This document shows positions 1-6,954 of a stretch of DNA of 64,000 nt, piece after piece (position 1 is the first letter of the stretch; each line of letters begins with the position of its first letter). Origin of the DNA: JANRKF01 sp033763575 (GTDB lineage Bacteria; Pseudomonadota; Alphaproteobacteria; Rickettsiales; SXRF01). A model generated the notes under the pieces. The model ran no database searches and had not been told where the DNA came from. It worked only from the letters and a program-made list of their open reading frames with translations. The position numbers were made by a program, and so were the translations under genes. Location: positions 62,001-126,000 of the forward strand of contig JANRKF010000013.1 in assembly GCA_033763575.1 (NCBI GenBank), written 5' to 3'.

Positions 1-2
1 AC

Positions 3-1040
3 AACTACAAATCGCGTCTCGACACCATCGAGACGGCCTATGCGCGTCCGGAACTGGGCGCCGAGCTGGAAACCAAACATACCCATGCCGGGTATAGCGA
101 ATACAGCAAGGCCTTCCGCAATTACCTGCGTAAAGGCATGGATGCGGGTTTAGAGCAGCTTTCGACCAAGACACTTTCGGTCGGTTCCGATCCCGATGGC
201 GGTTACCTGGTGACGCCGACCATGAGCGGCAAGATCGTGAAATCGGTGTATGAAACTTCGCCGATGCGCCAGGTCGCTTCGGTGGAAACCATCACCTCCG
301 ATTCGCTGGAACTGATCGACGACCACGACCAGGCCTCGGCGGGGTGGACTTCGGAAACCGGCGCCATTTCGGAAACCAATACGCCGCAAATCGCCAAGCG
401 CAACATCCCGACCCATGAACTTTATGCACAGCCGAAGGCGACGCAGAAGCTGGTAGACGATGCCGCGATCGATATCGAAGCATGGCTTGCCGATAAAATT
501 TCCGACATCTTCGCCCGCAAGGAAAATACGTCCTTCATCAGCGGCAACGGTTCGGGCCAGCCACGCGGTATCCTCACCTACGCGGCGGGCACCGACTGGA
601 ACCAGATCGAGCAGATCGATTCCGGCACCAGCGGATCGGTCACTGCCGACGGCCTCATCAAAGTATTTTATGCGCTGAAAGATGCCTATACCCGCAACGC
701 CAGCTTCATGATGAACCGGGCGACCGTGCAGGCGGTGCGTCTCCTGAAAGAGGCGACCACCAACCAATATCTGTGGCAGCCGGGCCTTGCGGCCGGTGCG
801 CCGGATACCCTCATGGGGGTACCGGTGATGATGGCGTCCGACATGCCGACGGCGGCGGCGGATTCGCTTTCGGTCGCGGTGGGTGATTTCAAGGCGGCGT
901 ACCAGATTGTTGATCGCCGTGGCATCAGCATCCTGCGCGATCCGTTCACAGAAAAACCGTTCGTGAAATTCTACGCCACCAAGCGCGTCGGCGGCGATGT
1001 CATCAATTTTGAAGCCATCAAGCTGTTGAAGCTTGCTTAA
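3..1040 (+). CDS. HK97-fold phage/GTA major capsid protein, 5' truncated
   Basis: Major capsid protein of the HK97 family, the GTA gp5 equivalent, which assembles the icosahedral head. The reading frame is open from the first bases of the window, so the true start lies upstream; the first internal ATG (138) is not the start, because the frame before it encodes a plausible N-terminal helical segment (NYKSRLDTIETAYARPELG). Visible family features are the G-x-x-GGYLVTP region at the start of the mature protein, a helical stretch with KISDIFARKENTSF and a GNGSGQPRGIL loop, and a C-terminal part ending in YATKRVGGDVINFEAIKLLKLA. About 345 residues are visible. The expected prohead protease and portal genes would lie just outside the window. 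Identity is secure; whether it belongs to a working GTA or a remnant prophage is not. Confidence 0.93.
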   Translation, partial: NYKSRLDTIETAYARPELGAELETKHTHAGYSEYSKAFRNYLRKGMDAGLEQLSTKTLSVGSDPDGGYLVTPTMSGKIVKSVYETSPMRQVASVETITSDSLELIDDHDQASAGWTSETGAISETNTPQIAKRNIPTHELYAQPKATQKLVDDAAIDIEAWLADKISDIFARKENTSFISGNGSGQPRGILTYAAGTDWNQIEQIDSGTSGSVTADGLIKVFYALKDAYTRNASFMMNRATVQAVRLLKEATTNQYLWQPGLAAGAPDTLMGVPVMMASDMPTAAADSLSVAVGDFKAAYQIVDRRGISILRDPFTEKPFVKFYATKRVGGDVINFEAIKLLKLA

Positions 1041-1045
1041 CCTAA

Positions 1046-1110
1046 TCCCCGCACTTGTTGCGGGGTCTGGTACTTAAAAAACACCGGACCCCGCCATTCG
1101 GCGGGGATTA
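1046..1110. repeat. Family A palindromic element between capsid gene and next gene
   Basis: Two GC-rich hairpins (CCCCGCACTTGTTGCGGGG, then CCCCGCCATTCGGCGGGG) face each other across GTCTGGT and ACCGGAC arms. The same arrangement recurs around 25504-25616, and half-copies lie at 22971-23000 and 51537-51556. It sits where a transcription terminator could act, but no T-run follows. Confidence 0.75.
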
Positions 1111-1129
1111 TCATTTCGGAGAAAATTTT

Positions 1130-1543
1130 ATGAGAGACCTTTACCGCAATATACTGGTGACGCAGCATCTTGACCCTGCGACCGCCACCACCACCAGAAC
1201 CTCCACCACCGTCGACCTTCAGGGCTATGACAGCGCGAATCTTCTGTTTGCCGTCGGGCAGTCGGGCGATACCTTGTCCGGCTCGGTGTACTGGACGCTG
1301 AAACTCACCCACAGCGACGACGATTCGAGCTATTCGGATGTCACGCTCGCCGAACTCAACAACACGGCGGCGACCGTGGTGATCGATTCCGGCAGTGAGG
1401 ACGGCACGGTTTACGGCTTCGGCTATAATGGGGCGAAACGTTACCTGCGCGCCGTGGCCACCCCGACCGGCACCCATAGCAACGGCACCCCGCTCGCGAT
1501 CATCGCCCTGCGCGGCACGCCTGCCTATGCCCCGGTGAATTAG
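1130..1543 (+). CDS. Small phage-type protein downstream of the capsid gene, possible head decoration protein
   Basis: A 137-residue, beta-rich protein. The ATG at 1130 is chosen because TCGGAGAAAA precedes it; a longer ORF from 1055 would run through the upstream palindromic element. The sequence is rich in Thr, Ser and Gly and has no signal peptide or membrane segment (QGYDSANLLFAVG, YWTLKLTHSDDDSSYSDV, KRYLRAVATPTGTHSNG). The position straight after the major capsid gene is where many tailed phages carry a head decoration or stabilising protein, which is the only ground for that suggestion. Its last 36 bases (1508-1543, including the stop codon) are repeated at 3496-3531, so the gene's 3' end bounds the inserted three-Cys cassette. 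Confidence 0.55.
   Translation: MRDLYRNILVTQHLDPATATTTRTSTTVDLQGYDSANLLFAVGQSGDTLSGSVYWTLKLTHSDDDSSYSDVTLAELNNTAATVVIDSGSEDGTVYGFGYNGAKRYLRAVATPTGTHSNGTPLAIIALRGTPAYAPVN
1508..1543 (+). repeat. Left direct repeat of the three-Cys/TcmP cassette
   Basis: These 36 bp are the 3' end of the preceding gene (coding RGTPAYAPVN-stop). They match 3496-3531 with a single mismatch (AATTAG against AACTAG). The pair brackets 1952 bp containing the DUF5131 and TcmP genes. Confidence 0.85.
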
Positions 1544-1548
1544 TTTAC

Positions 1549-1645
1549 ATCCCCGGCAAGCCGAAGGCGCGACCGGGGATCTTGTGGTCGCCACACATCG
1601 TAGCTTCTACAGGATCCCCGCCTTCGCGGGGATAAACTAGGAATA
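1549..1645. repeat. Family B-like palindromic element
   Basis: The outer arms ATCCCCGG and GCGGGGAT, with an inner GAAGGCGCGACCGGGGATC and GGATCCCCGCCTTCGCGGGG, make an imperfect inverted repeat of about 95 bp. It resembles the elements at 15533-15614 and 43425-43513. Confidence 0.6.
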
Positions 1646-1679
1646 TGACATTCTTCCCATACATGCTATGACATGTCTT

Positions 1680-2441
1680 ATGTCGACCAAAACAAATATT
1701 GAATGGACGGAAATGACGTGGAATCCGACAACGGGTTGCACGAAAATTTCACCTGGATGTAAATATTGTTATGCGGAAGTAATGGCGAACAGGCTGCAGG
1801 CGATGGGCGCTGCGGGATACGAACAAGGCTTTAAACTACAACTCCATCCCGATCGCCTGAAACAGCCGCTTGCGCGTAAAAAATCGACCACCTATTTTGT
1901 CAATTCCATGAGCGATTTATTTCATGAAGAGATTCCGTTTGCTTATCTCGATCAGGTATTTGCCATCATTCGTCAAACGCCACAGCATACGTATCAAATT
2001 CTGACAAAACGCCCGGAACACATGGAAAATTATTTTAAAACGCGCATGGTGCCTGTCAACGCATGGCTTGGTGTGTCAGTAGAAGACAGAAAATATGGGC
2101 TTCCCCGTATTGACATTTTACGACGTATCAATGCCTCCACACGCTTTCTTTCTATTGAACCGTTGCTGGAAGATCTTGGAGAATTTAATCTTCAAGGCAT
2201 TCAATGGGTGATTGTTGGCGGAGAATCGGGTGCAAAAGCGCGTCCGATGCAAGAAGCATGGATAGGGCATATTGCCAACCAATGTTCTAAAAATGGCGCT
2301 GCCTTTTTCTTCAAACAATGGGGCGCGTGGGGTGCGGATGGAGTTAAGCGCTCCAAATCCGCTAATGGCCGTGAATTTCAAGGAAGAATCTGGGCTGCGA
2401 CTCCTTCAGATACGCAAATGGATCTGGCGCTAAAATATTAA
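1680..2441 (+). CDS. Three-Cys-motif protein, phage Gp37/Gp68 family (DUF5131)
   Basis: A 253-residue protein of the Gp37/Gp68 (DUF5131, PF07505) family. The N-terminal signature NIEWTEMTWNPTTGCTKISPGCKYCYAE gives the three cysteines C-x6-C-x2-C at about residues 20, 27 and 30, a pattern resembling metal or Fe-S ligands. Further family blocks are NSMSDLFHE, ILTKRPEHM, WLGVSVED, FLSIEPLLEDLG, WVIVGGESG and FFFKQWG. Start 1680 fits the family N-terminus; the upstream ATG at 1668 adds only MTCL. The gene lies 53 bp before the TcmP gene, its known genomic partner. The family's biochemical activity is not established here. The AT-rich codon use differs from the neighbouring phage genes, in line with recent transfer. 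Confidence 0.88.
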   Translation: MSTKTNIEWTEMTWNPTTGCTKISPGCKYCYAEVMANRLQAMGAAGYEQGFKLQLHPDRLKQPLARKKSTTYFVNSMSDLFHEEIPFAYLDQVFAIIRQTPQHTYQILTKRPEHMENYFKTRMVPVNAWLGVSVEDRKYGLPRIDILRRINASTRFLSIEPLLEDLGEFNLQGIQWVIVGGESGAKARPMQEAWIGHIANQCSKNGAAFFFKQWGAWGADGVKRSKSANGREFQGRIWAATPSDTQMDLALKY

Positions 2442-2494
2442 TCTTAACAATTTTTTAGTTATTAGAAAATCGAGAAAGGGACAGGAATGATGCC

Positions 2495-3487
2495 GTGCCG
2501 CACCATTTTTATGACTGGTCTAATCCACGCAAACCACCGCTTTTACAACTCCATAGCATTGCAAAGCACGAGGTAATAAAAACATATCTTGAACACCATA
2601 TTGAACGGTTGACCGCCCATTCTCGAATGGCACGCCTTAGGCTTACTATCGTTGATGGATTTGCTGGTGGCGGCATATATCGCCATGCGGAAACAGATAA
2701 ATTATGTGCCGGTTCTCCTTTTATTTTTCTTGAGACCGTCCATCGAATGGAAAGAAAGATACGCAAAAAACGCACCAAAAAATTTTGCATTGATGCAGCG
2801 TATTATTTTATTGATAGAGACAATGATGCTCTATCTTTTTTACGCTCGCAATTGCATAAAAAAGGATACGGCGACCTGATTGGTGAACGCGTTTTCTTAC
2901 TGCACGGATCTTTTTCCAATCTTTTCGCAGGACTAATGGAAATTGTTCGCTCACGCGGTGGGCGCGCATTCTTTTTATTGGATCAATATGGTTATAAGGA
3001 TATACCTTTGTCGCTTATTAAACAAATATTCACCCGCCATCCAAGCGCTGAGGTGTTGTTTACATTTGCGGCAGATGCGCTGGTCAATTATATGGCTCAT
3101 CGCAAGCAATATTACAAATGCGTACACAACATTGATCCCAGCGGTCGTTTATTGCCTCGTGAAGACATAGTAAAACTAAATAGACTTAAAAACCGTTCGG
3201 CATATAAAACAAAAATAACCGAATGGCGTTTAATGACTAAACATAAGTTACTGTGTCGCCTTATTCGGCTTTGTGGTGTGCGCTATTGCGTTCCATATTT
3301 TATCGTTTCCCCAAAAAGCAATCGTGCATATTGGTTTTTACATTTTTCAAATCATTTGAAATCTCGAAATCAAATGCTCAAGTTGTGTGGTCGCAACCAC
3401 AATGTTGTAGTGCGACATAAAATGTCTGGATTCAATATGTTTGGATATGCCCCTCGTAAACACTCAGCCACAGAAATCGATTATTAG
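2495..3487 (+). CDS. tcmP: Three-Cys-motif partner protein TcmP
   Basis: A 330-residue protein matching the TcmP family (TIGR04474), which is defined by co-occurrence with three-Cys-motif proteins such as the adjacent gene. Visible blocks are LTIVDGFAGGG (about 52-62, like the glycine-rich loop of a Rossmann-type methyltransferase fold), CAGSPFIFLE, YFIDRDNDAL and the acidic-aromatic FFLLDQYGYKDIP. The GTG at 2495 is the only plausible start in frame, with AGGA about nine bases upstream. The C-terminal half is rich in Lys/Arg. Function is unknown; the FAGGG and ID-Y-G patterns suggest a nucleotide- or SAM-binding fold, but that is inference. The gene ends 8 bp before the right direct repeat. 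Confidence 0.85.
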   Translation: MPHHFYDWSNPRKPPLLQLHSIAKHEVIKTYLEHHIERLTAHSRMARLRLTIVDGFAGGGIYRHAETDKLCAGSPFIFLETVHRMERKIRKKRTKKFCIDAAYYFIDRDNDALSFLRSQLHKKGYGDLIGERVFLLHGSFSNLFAGLMEIVRSRGGRAFFLLDQYGYKDIPLSLIKQIFTRHPSAEVLFTFAADALVNYMAHRKQYYKCVHNIDPSGRLLPREDIVKLNRLKNRSAYKTKITEWRLMTKHKLLCRLIRLCGVRYCVPYFIVSPKSNRAYWFLHFSNHLKSRNQMLKLCGRNHNVVVRHKMSGFNMFGYAPRKHSATEIDY

Positions 3488-3495
3488 AAAACGGG

Positions 3496-3531
3496 CTGCG
3501 CGGCACGCCTGCCTATGCCCCGGTGAACTAG
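3496..3531 (+). repeat. Right direct repeat of the three-Cys/TcmP cassette
   Basis: A copy of 1508-1543 with one mismatch, ending in a TAG stop codon that here closes no gene. It probably represents the original 3' end of the phage gene at 1130. Confidence 0.85.
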
Positions 3532-3540
3532 CAACAGAAA

Positions 3541-3625
3541 GTGGAATTGGGGAGTTGGGGAAATGAGGAATTGGGGAAATTCTCCAGTTCTTCAATTCTT
3601 CAGTTCGCCAATTCCCCTCCCTTCT
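3541..3625. repeat. Low-complexity AATTGGGG repeat with inverted arms
   Basis: Degenerate GGAATTGGGGA units are followed by TTCTTCAATTCTTCAGTTC and end in CCAATTCCCCTCCC, giving a purine-rich half facing a pyrimidine-rich half that could fold into a long imperfect hairpin. No coding capacity is evident. Confidence 0.6.
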
Positions 3626-3719
3626 CTATGGCAAAAAAGCCACACCCGCCCCCAAAAACGCGGGCCATATTCTCACTTTTTCTCGTATTATTTCCTTCTT
3701 TAATGGTTTTTTAAGTCAC

Positions 3720-3749
3720 TTGACCTAATGTCAGGTGATAGGTTAAACT
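3720..3749 (+). promoter_or_regulatory. Sigma70-like promoter for the 3778 gene
   Basis: TTGACC (3720-3725), an 18-bp spacer and TAAACT (3744-3749), 28 bp before the proposed GTG start. This is a good match to the housekeeping consensus. Confidence 0.6.
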
Positions 3750-3777
3750 ATTGAGACTACGGGAGAGTGAGGAATTT

Positions 3778-4146
3778 GTGGGTAAGCTGACGACATCTGA
3801 GCAGATCATTGCAGAAAAAACGGTGTGCATTCTTCTGATTCGTGGTGAAAGCCCCGATGGCGGGAAGATGTATGCCTATGTCGCTGTTCGCGCCGACAAG
3901 CTCGAAGGCTTCATGGAAGCGCAGAAATCCGGCACGTTCTTCCCGGAAGATTACGGGATGATACTGGAGGCGGGCGAAGGCGAGCCGTCGGACGAAGTCA
4001 AAACCAAGATGACGCAGGAATATGGCTTCAATCATGATTCGATGATGGATATCGAAGGCTCCAAAGGCGCCCATGATATCGCCAGCAATATTTCCGGCAT
4101 CGTTCAGGCCGCGTCGAAAAACAAAAAAGACGGCGACGCCGAATAA
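3778..4146 (+). CDS. Hypothetical acidic soluble protein
   Basis: A 122-residue protein of unknown function. The GTG at 3778 is preferred over the longer ORF from 3751 because GAGG lies five bases before it and a sigma70-like promoter ends at 3749. The protein alternates beta-like segments (KTVCILLIRGES, KMYAYVAVRADKLEGFMEAQ) with an acidic middle and a Lys/Asp-rich tail (KNKKDGDAE). No signal peptide or membrane helix is seen. It lies between the TcmP cassette and a 100-bp inverted-repeat element, inside a phage cluster where no structural gene is expected, so it is probably an accessory gene rather than a virion component. It is not recognised as any known family. Confidence 0.55.
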   Translation: MGKLTTSEQIIAEKTVCILLIRGESPDGGKMYAYVAVRADKLEGFMEAQKSGTFFPEDYGMILEAGEGEPSDEVKTKMTQEYGFNHDSMMDIEGSKGAHDIASNISGIVQAASKNKKDGDAE

Positions 4147-4176
4147 TTCTCCATCCTCATTACACCCAATCATTTA

Positions 4177-4277
4177 TAGAGTGCTTCCGCTTTAGTCTTG
4201 TGCTAGGCAGCCGAGACCGAAACCTTTAGCCCCGGCGAAGGCCGGGGAACGCACAAGGCTAAATGGGAAGCGCTCTA
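4177..4277. repeat. About 100-bp inverted-repeat element overlapping the end of the 4275 gene
   Basis: The outer arms, about 27 bp (from TAGAGTGCTTCC; from GCACAAGGCTAAA), match as inverted repeats in roughly 22 of 27 positions. Between them lies a compact hairpin, AGCCCCGGCGAAGGCCGGGG. The right arm reaches the stop codon of the minus-strand gene. Confidence 0.65.
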
Positions 4278-5105
4278 ATGGGCGACGGCTTTTGCTGCGG
4301 CGGGATCGTGGATAATCCCCAGGCCTTTGGCGATCTTGAGCATACCCTCGGTCATGCCGCCCAATTCCCCGGGGGCGGCTTTTTTCCCGGTGAATTCGAA
4401 ATGATGTTCCGGCGTTCCAAACAAACTCTTTTGCCCTTTATCTATGAGCACGCCCTTGCTCTCCGCCTTGTATAGCCCCGCCATCATACCCGCGGTGGGT
4501 ATCAACGTAAGGTAGTTGGGGAGGATATAGGCAATGGCGAAACGGGAATCCTGCTCGGCCTTCTCTTCGCTCCATCCGGCGGCCTTCATGATGTTCTTGG
4601 TGGTATCCTTGATACTTCCGGTCACCGGCTGCATGGCGCTGGTGCCGAGGAACCATGCCGTGCCCAGATGCACGGGCAGATCGAGGCGCGTCCACATCCT
4701 GCCGGGAAGTTCCTTGGTGCCCGTGGCGCGGCTTAAGCCTTTTTCCGCCAGCACCAGGCTGCCCCAACCGACCGCAAGCGCCGCCGAGTAGTGATATCCG
4801 CTGTTAAGCAAACCATCGAGCCTCTGCTCCTCTGTCTGGTGATGCCGGAGTTCGCGCCCTTCCTCGCCCTCGATACTGCCGGCGAGATTATCGATTGCCC
4901 ATTCGATCGGCTTTTGCAGCATCTTGACCGGGGTATACATCGCGGTCTTGAACGCGGATTTCAGGAAGGGGAACGCTTTGTCGAAAGGCTCCTGGTAGCG
5001 CAGGAAAATGATCTCCGTCGCGTTACCCACCATATCGGCAATGAGCATCTGGGACGACTTGGTCCAGCTCTTTTTAACCCAGTTATTGTTACTGCCGTCA
5101 CTCAT
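4275..5105 (-). CDS. Hypothetical membrane-associated protein of the orphan set
   Basis: A 276-residue protein, not recognised. It carries hydrophobic stretches, including YHYSAALAVGWGSLVLAEKG and AIAYILPNYLTLIPTAGMMAGLY, separated by charged helices, and has no N-terminal signal peptide. Start: ATG 5105 is chosen because the leader (GGAGAAGTGTG followed by ATG) resembles that of the orphan gene at 11489; an in-frame GTG at 5114 lies closer to the AGGAG and is also possible. It is transcribed against the phage genes. The ILPxxxxLIP stretch is faintly echoed in the 8042 product (LILPSLMALIPQVVWGM), hinting at a shared family. The function is unknown; a membrane role is inferred from hydrophobicity only. 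Confidence 0.6.
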   Translation of the reverse strand: MSDGSNNNWVKKSWTKSSQMLIADMVGNATEIIFLRYQEPFDKAFPFLKSAFKTAMYTPVKMLQKPIEWAIDNLAGSIEGEEGRELRHHQTEEQRLDGLLNSGYHYSAALAVGWGSLVLAEKGLSRATGTKELPGRMWTRLDLPVHLGTAWFLGTSAMQPVTGSIKDTTKNIMKAAGWSEEKAEQDSRFAIAYILPNYLTLIPTAGMMAGLYKAESKGVLIDKGQKSLFGTPEHHFEFTGKKAAPGELGGMTEGMLKIAKGLGIIHDPAAAKAVAH

Positions 5106-5137
5106 TGCAGACACACTTCTCCTATTTATACCTTCTA

Positions 5138-5170
5138 AGTATAGCAAATTTTACATCCAGAAATGTGACA
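5138..5170 (-). promoter_or_regulatory. TGTCACA box and GCTATACT -10 of the 4275-5105 gene
   Basis: Reading on the minus strand, TGTCACA (5170-5164) is followed by TGTAAA and then GCTATACT (5145-5138). The same box types precede the genes at 11489, 23584 and 26353. Confidence 0.5.
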
Positions 5171-5215
5171 ATTCTGTGAAATCACCAACCCATACAACCG
5201 AAAATAAGGAGTTTT

Positions 5216-5761
5216 ATGACCCATTTCCGCCATCGCGGGCTGGTGCGGGTGACGCCCCCCACCGCCGAGCCGCTAACCCTTCAGGAAACAAAGGAATTCT
5301 TGCGGATTCCGCATAATGACGACGATTCCCGCATCAACGATATGATCGTCACCGCCCGTTCGCTGGCCGAGCAATGGCTCAGGCGGTCACTCATCACCCA
5401 GGGCTGGAAGGTATCTTTCGAGGACGCCATTACCGGCACGATCCGCCTGCCGATGGGTCCGGTCCAGTCCATCACTTCGGTGGTGACGACGACCGTGGAC
5501 GGGGTTCCGCTCACCATCCCCACCACCGCCTACCTGCTCTCGGTGACACAGGATGCGATCGTGGTGGACAACATCATCAGCGGCCATCGCATCGACATCA
5601 CCTATGTCGCAGGGTACGGCTCCGGCAGCCAGCTTCCGAAACCGATCAAGCTCGGCATGCTGCAACATATCGCCGCCATGCTCGACAGCGAAATGACGCT
5701 GGCGCCGATTCCCGACAGCGTGCTGCCGTTTTACACGCCGTTTCGGGAGCTGGCCCTATGA
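5216..5761 (+). CDS. Phage head-tail connector protein, gp6-like
   Basis: A 181-residue head-tail adaptor (GTA gp6 / HK97 gp6-like, phage_gp6 family) that sits below the portal and joins head and tail. Family traits are the N-terminal PLTLQETKEFLRI, the ARSLAEQWLRRSLITQGW helix, RLPMGPVQSITSVV and a C-terminal helical region KLGMLQHIAAMLDSE. The start ATG lies after AAGGAG (AATAAGGAGTTTTATG). It overlaps the next gene by ATGA, as expected for co-translated structural genes. Normally it follows the capsid gene directly; here about 3.7 kb of inserted material separates the two. Confidence 0.88.
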   Translation: MTHFRHRGLVRVTPPTAEPLTLQETKEFLRIPHNDDDSRINDMIVTARSLAEQWLRRSLITQGWKVSFEDAITGTIRLPMGPVQSITSVVTTTVDGVPLTIPTTAYLLSVTQDAIVVDNIISGHRIDITYVAGYGSGSQLPKPIKLGMLQHIAAMLDSEMTLAPIPDSVLPFYTPFRELAL

Positions 5762-6087
5762 AAATGTTCAATGCCAGTCTGCGCCACAAGGTGTTCCTTG
5801 AGCGCAAAATCCAAACCACAGATGGGGCGGGGGGGTATACGGACGCATGGGAAACGATAGCGACATTATGGGCGGGAATCAGCCGCCTGCGCGGCGGCGA
5901 GAAATTTTCCGCCGGGCAACTCTCCGCCAGTTCCACTCATGTGTTCCGCCTGCGTTACAACCACAACATTACCACCGACATGCGTTTTTCCTATGACGAG
6001 CGGCTGTTCAATATCCGTGCGCTTCGCAATGTCGATGAGAGGAAACGGATACTCGATGTTTACGCCGAGGAGGGCGTGGCCATATAA
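5758..6087 (+). CDS. Phage head closure / head-tail adaptor protein, gp7-like
   Basis: A 109-residue SPP1 gp16-like stopper that closes the head after packaging (GTA gp7 position). Recognisable blocks are LRHKVFLERK, TDGAGGYTDAWETIATLWAGI, and FRLRYNHNITTDMRFSYDERLFNIRALRNVDERKRILDVYAEE, the standard C-terminal pattern of the family. The start codon overlaps the stop of the connector gene (ATGA at 5758-5761). The last 28 bp overlap the 3' end of the convergent orphan gene at 6060-6515. Confidence 0.88.
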   Translation: MKMFNASLRHKVFLERKIQTTDGAGGYTDAWETIATLWAGISRLRGGEKFSAGQLSASSTHVFRLRYNHNITTDMRFSYDERLFNIRALRNVDERKRILDVYAEEGVAI

Positions 6088-6515
6088 TTGACGCCCATCG
6101 CAGGCAAGCGGCCAGGCGACAGGTTGAGCGCCGTCATCAGCAGATGCACATGGGCGCGGAATTTGGCGTGCCACTCGCGTTCGGTGCGGATGCCGATGGT
6201 ACTGCAGATTTCGTCGAGGAAATACACCGAGCTATCCATGGAGAAAACCTGCAGCGCCTCGCCGAGTAATTCCTTGTCGGGTTTCGCGGCTTCCTTGGAA
6301 AGCAGGAAAGTGCCATGCACCAGGTCGTGAACCGCTTTCTGCCACGGTTTATAGCCCTCGGCATACGGGTCGCCGGCTTCTTCGATCACATGGTCCAGAT
6401 GCTGCTCGATGCGTATCAGCGTGACCTGATACACCTCGACAAAGGTCTGCGCCATGCGCGTGGCCTGCAACGCGTTTTCATCGCCGTTTCCGGCTATGCC
6501 ATCAACCGTTTCCAT
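6060..6515 (-). CDS. Hypothetical helical protein inserted between gp7 and gp8
   Basis: A 151-residue, mostly helical, acidic protein with several His residues (YQVTLIRIEQHLDHVIEEAGD, WQKAVHDLVHGTFLLSKEA, WHAKFRAHVHLLMTALNL). No membrane segment or known motif is seen. It is convergent with gp7, overlapping it by 28 bp, and divergent from gp8. A TGTCACA box lies 21 bp upstream of its ATG (minus-strand reading, 6543-6537), like other orphan genes in this window. It is placed where GTAs carry no gene, so it is likely accessory. Function unknown. Confidence 0.55.
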   Translation of the reverse strand: METVDGIAGNGDENALQATRMAQTFVEVYQVTLIRIEQHLDHVIEEAGDPYAEGYKPWQKAVHDLVHGTFLLSKEAAKPDKELLGEALQVFSMDSSVYFLDEICSTIGIRTEREWHAKFRAHVHLLMTALNLSPGRLPAMGVNYMATPSSA

Positions 6516-6548
6516 GCAAACACCTTAACATTTTATTGTGACAGTTTT

Positions 6549-6953
6549 ATGACATATTTCAGCCAATTTTCACTTCAGCAAAGTTTATACCAGCAGCTCA
6601 CCGGGGATACGACCCTGATGGCACTGGTTTCGGGGATTTTCGACCATGTGCCGCAAGGCACGGCCTATCCCTTTGTAACCATAGGAGAAGCCGCCATCCG
6701 CGATTTTTCCAATGCCGAAAAACAGGGCACCGAGCAGCAGGTCACCCTGCGTATTTACAGCCGCGAGGCGGGCCGCAAGCAGGCTTCCGCCATCATGGAG
6801 CGCATCGTCACGCTGCTTAATAGCGCTGACCTCACGGTGAGCGGGCAAACGCTGCGCTCGCTGCGTTTTTTATCCAGCAATATCGTGTTGCAGGATGACG
6901 GGCTGACCTATCGCGGCACCCTTATTTTCCGGGCGCTCCTGAACGAGGCCTGA
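6549..6953 (+). CDS. Tail terminator protein, DUF3168 (gp8-like)
   Basis: A 134-residue DUF3168 protein, the GTA gp8 tail-completion protein that caps the tail tube. Typical features are SLYQQLTGDTTLMALVSGIFDHVPQGTAYPFVTIGE, then TEQQVTLRIYSREAGRKQASAIMERIVTLL and the C-terminal DDGLTYRGTLIFRALL. ATG 6549 is chosen for the family N-terminus (the ORF is open from 6315, which would run antisense through the orphan gene). The following gene should be the major tail protein; instead a minus-strand orphan begins two bases after the stop codon. Confidence 0.88.
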   Translation: MTYFSQFSLQQSLYQQLTGDTTLMALVSGIFDHVPQGTAYPFVTIGEAAIRDFSNAEKQGTEQQVTLRIYSREAGRKQASAIMERIVTLLNSADLTVSGQTLRSLRFLSSNIVLQDDGLTYRGTLIFRALLNEA

Positions 6954-6954
6954 A

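Larger units (their letters stand above)
1508..3531 (+). mobile_element. Inserted two-gene cassette (three-Cys-motif protein + TcmP) flanked by 36-bp direct repeats
   Basis: The block between the repeats (1544-3495) is visibly richer in A/T than the flanking phage genes and contains only the DUF5131 and TcmP genes. No integrase or transposase is present. The insertion leaves the upstream gene intact because the repeat regenerates its 3' end with stop codon, as site-specific elements do when they enter gene ends. A GC-rich palindrome of family B type (about 1549-1645) lies just inside the left repeat. Insertion is inferred from the repeat and base composition; the mechanism is unknown. Confidence 0.7.

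Noticed and set aside
1055..1129. N-terminal extension of the gene at 1130
   Set aside because: The extension would translate a palindromic intergenic element and lacks a ribosome site; ATG 1130 has one.
3541..3625. Possible CRISPR-like array from the AATTGGGG repeats
   Set aside because: Repeat units are short, irregular and not separated by unique spacers; no cas gene is nearby. It is a low-complexity hairpin region.
6315..6548. Longer DUF3168 protein starting at 6315
   Set aside because: The extra 78 codons run antisense through the orphan gene at 6060-6515 and add no family sequence; ATG 6549 fits the family start.
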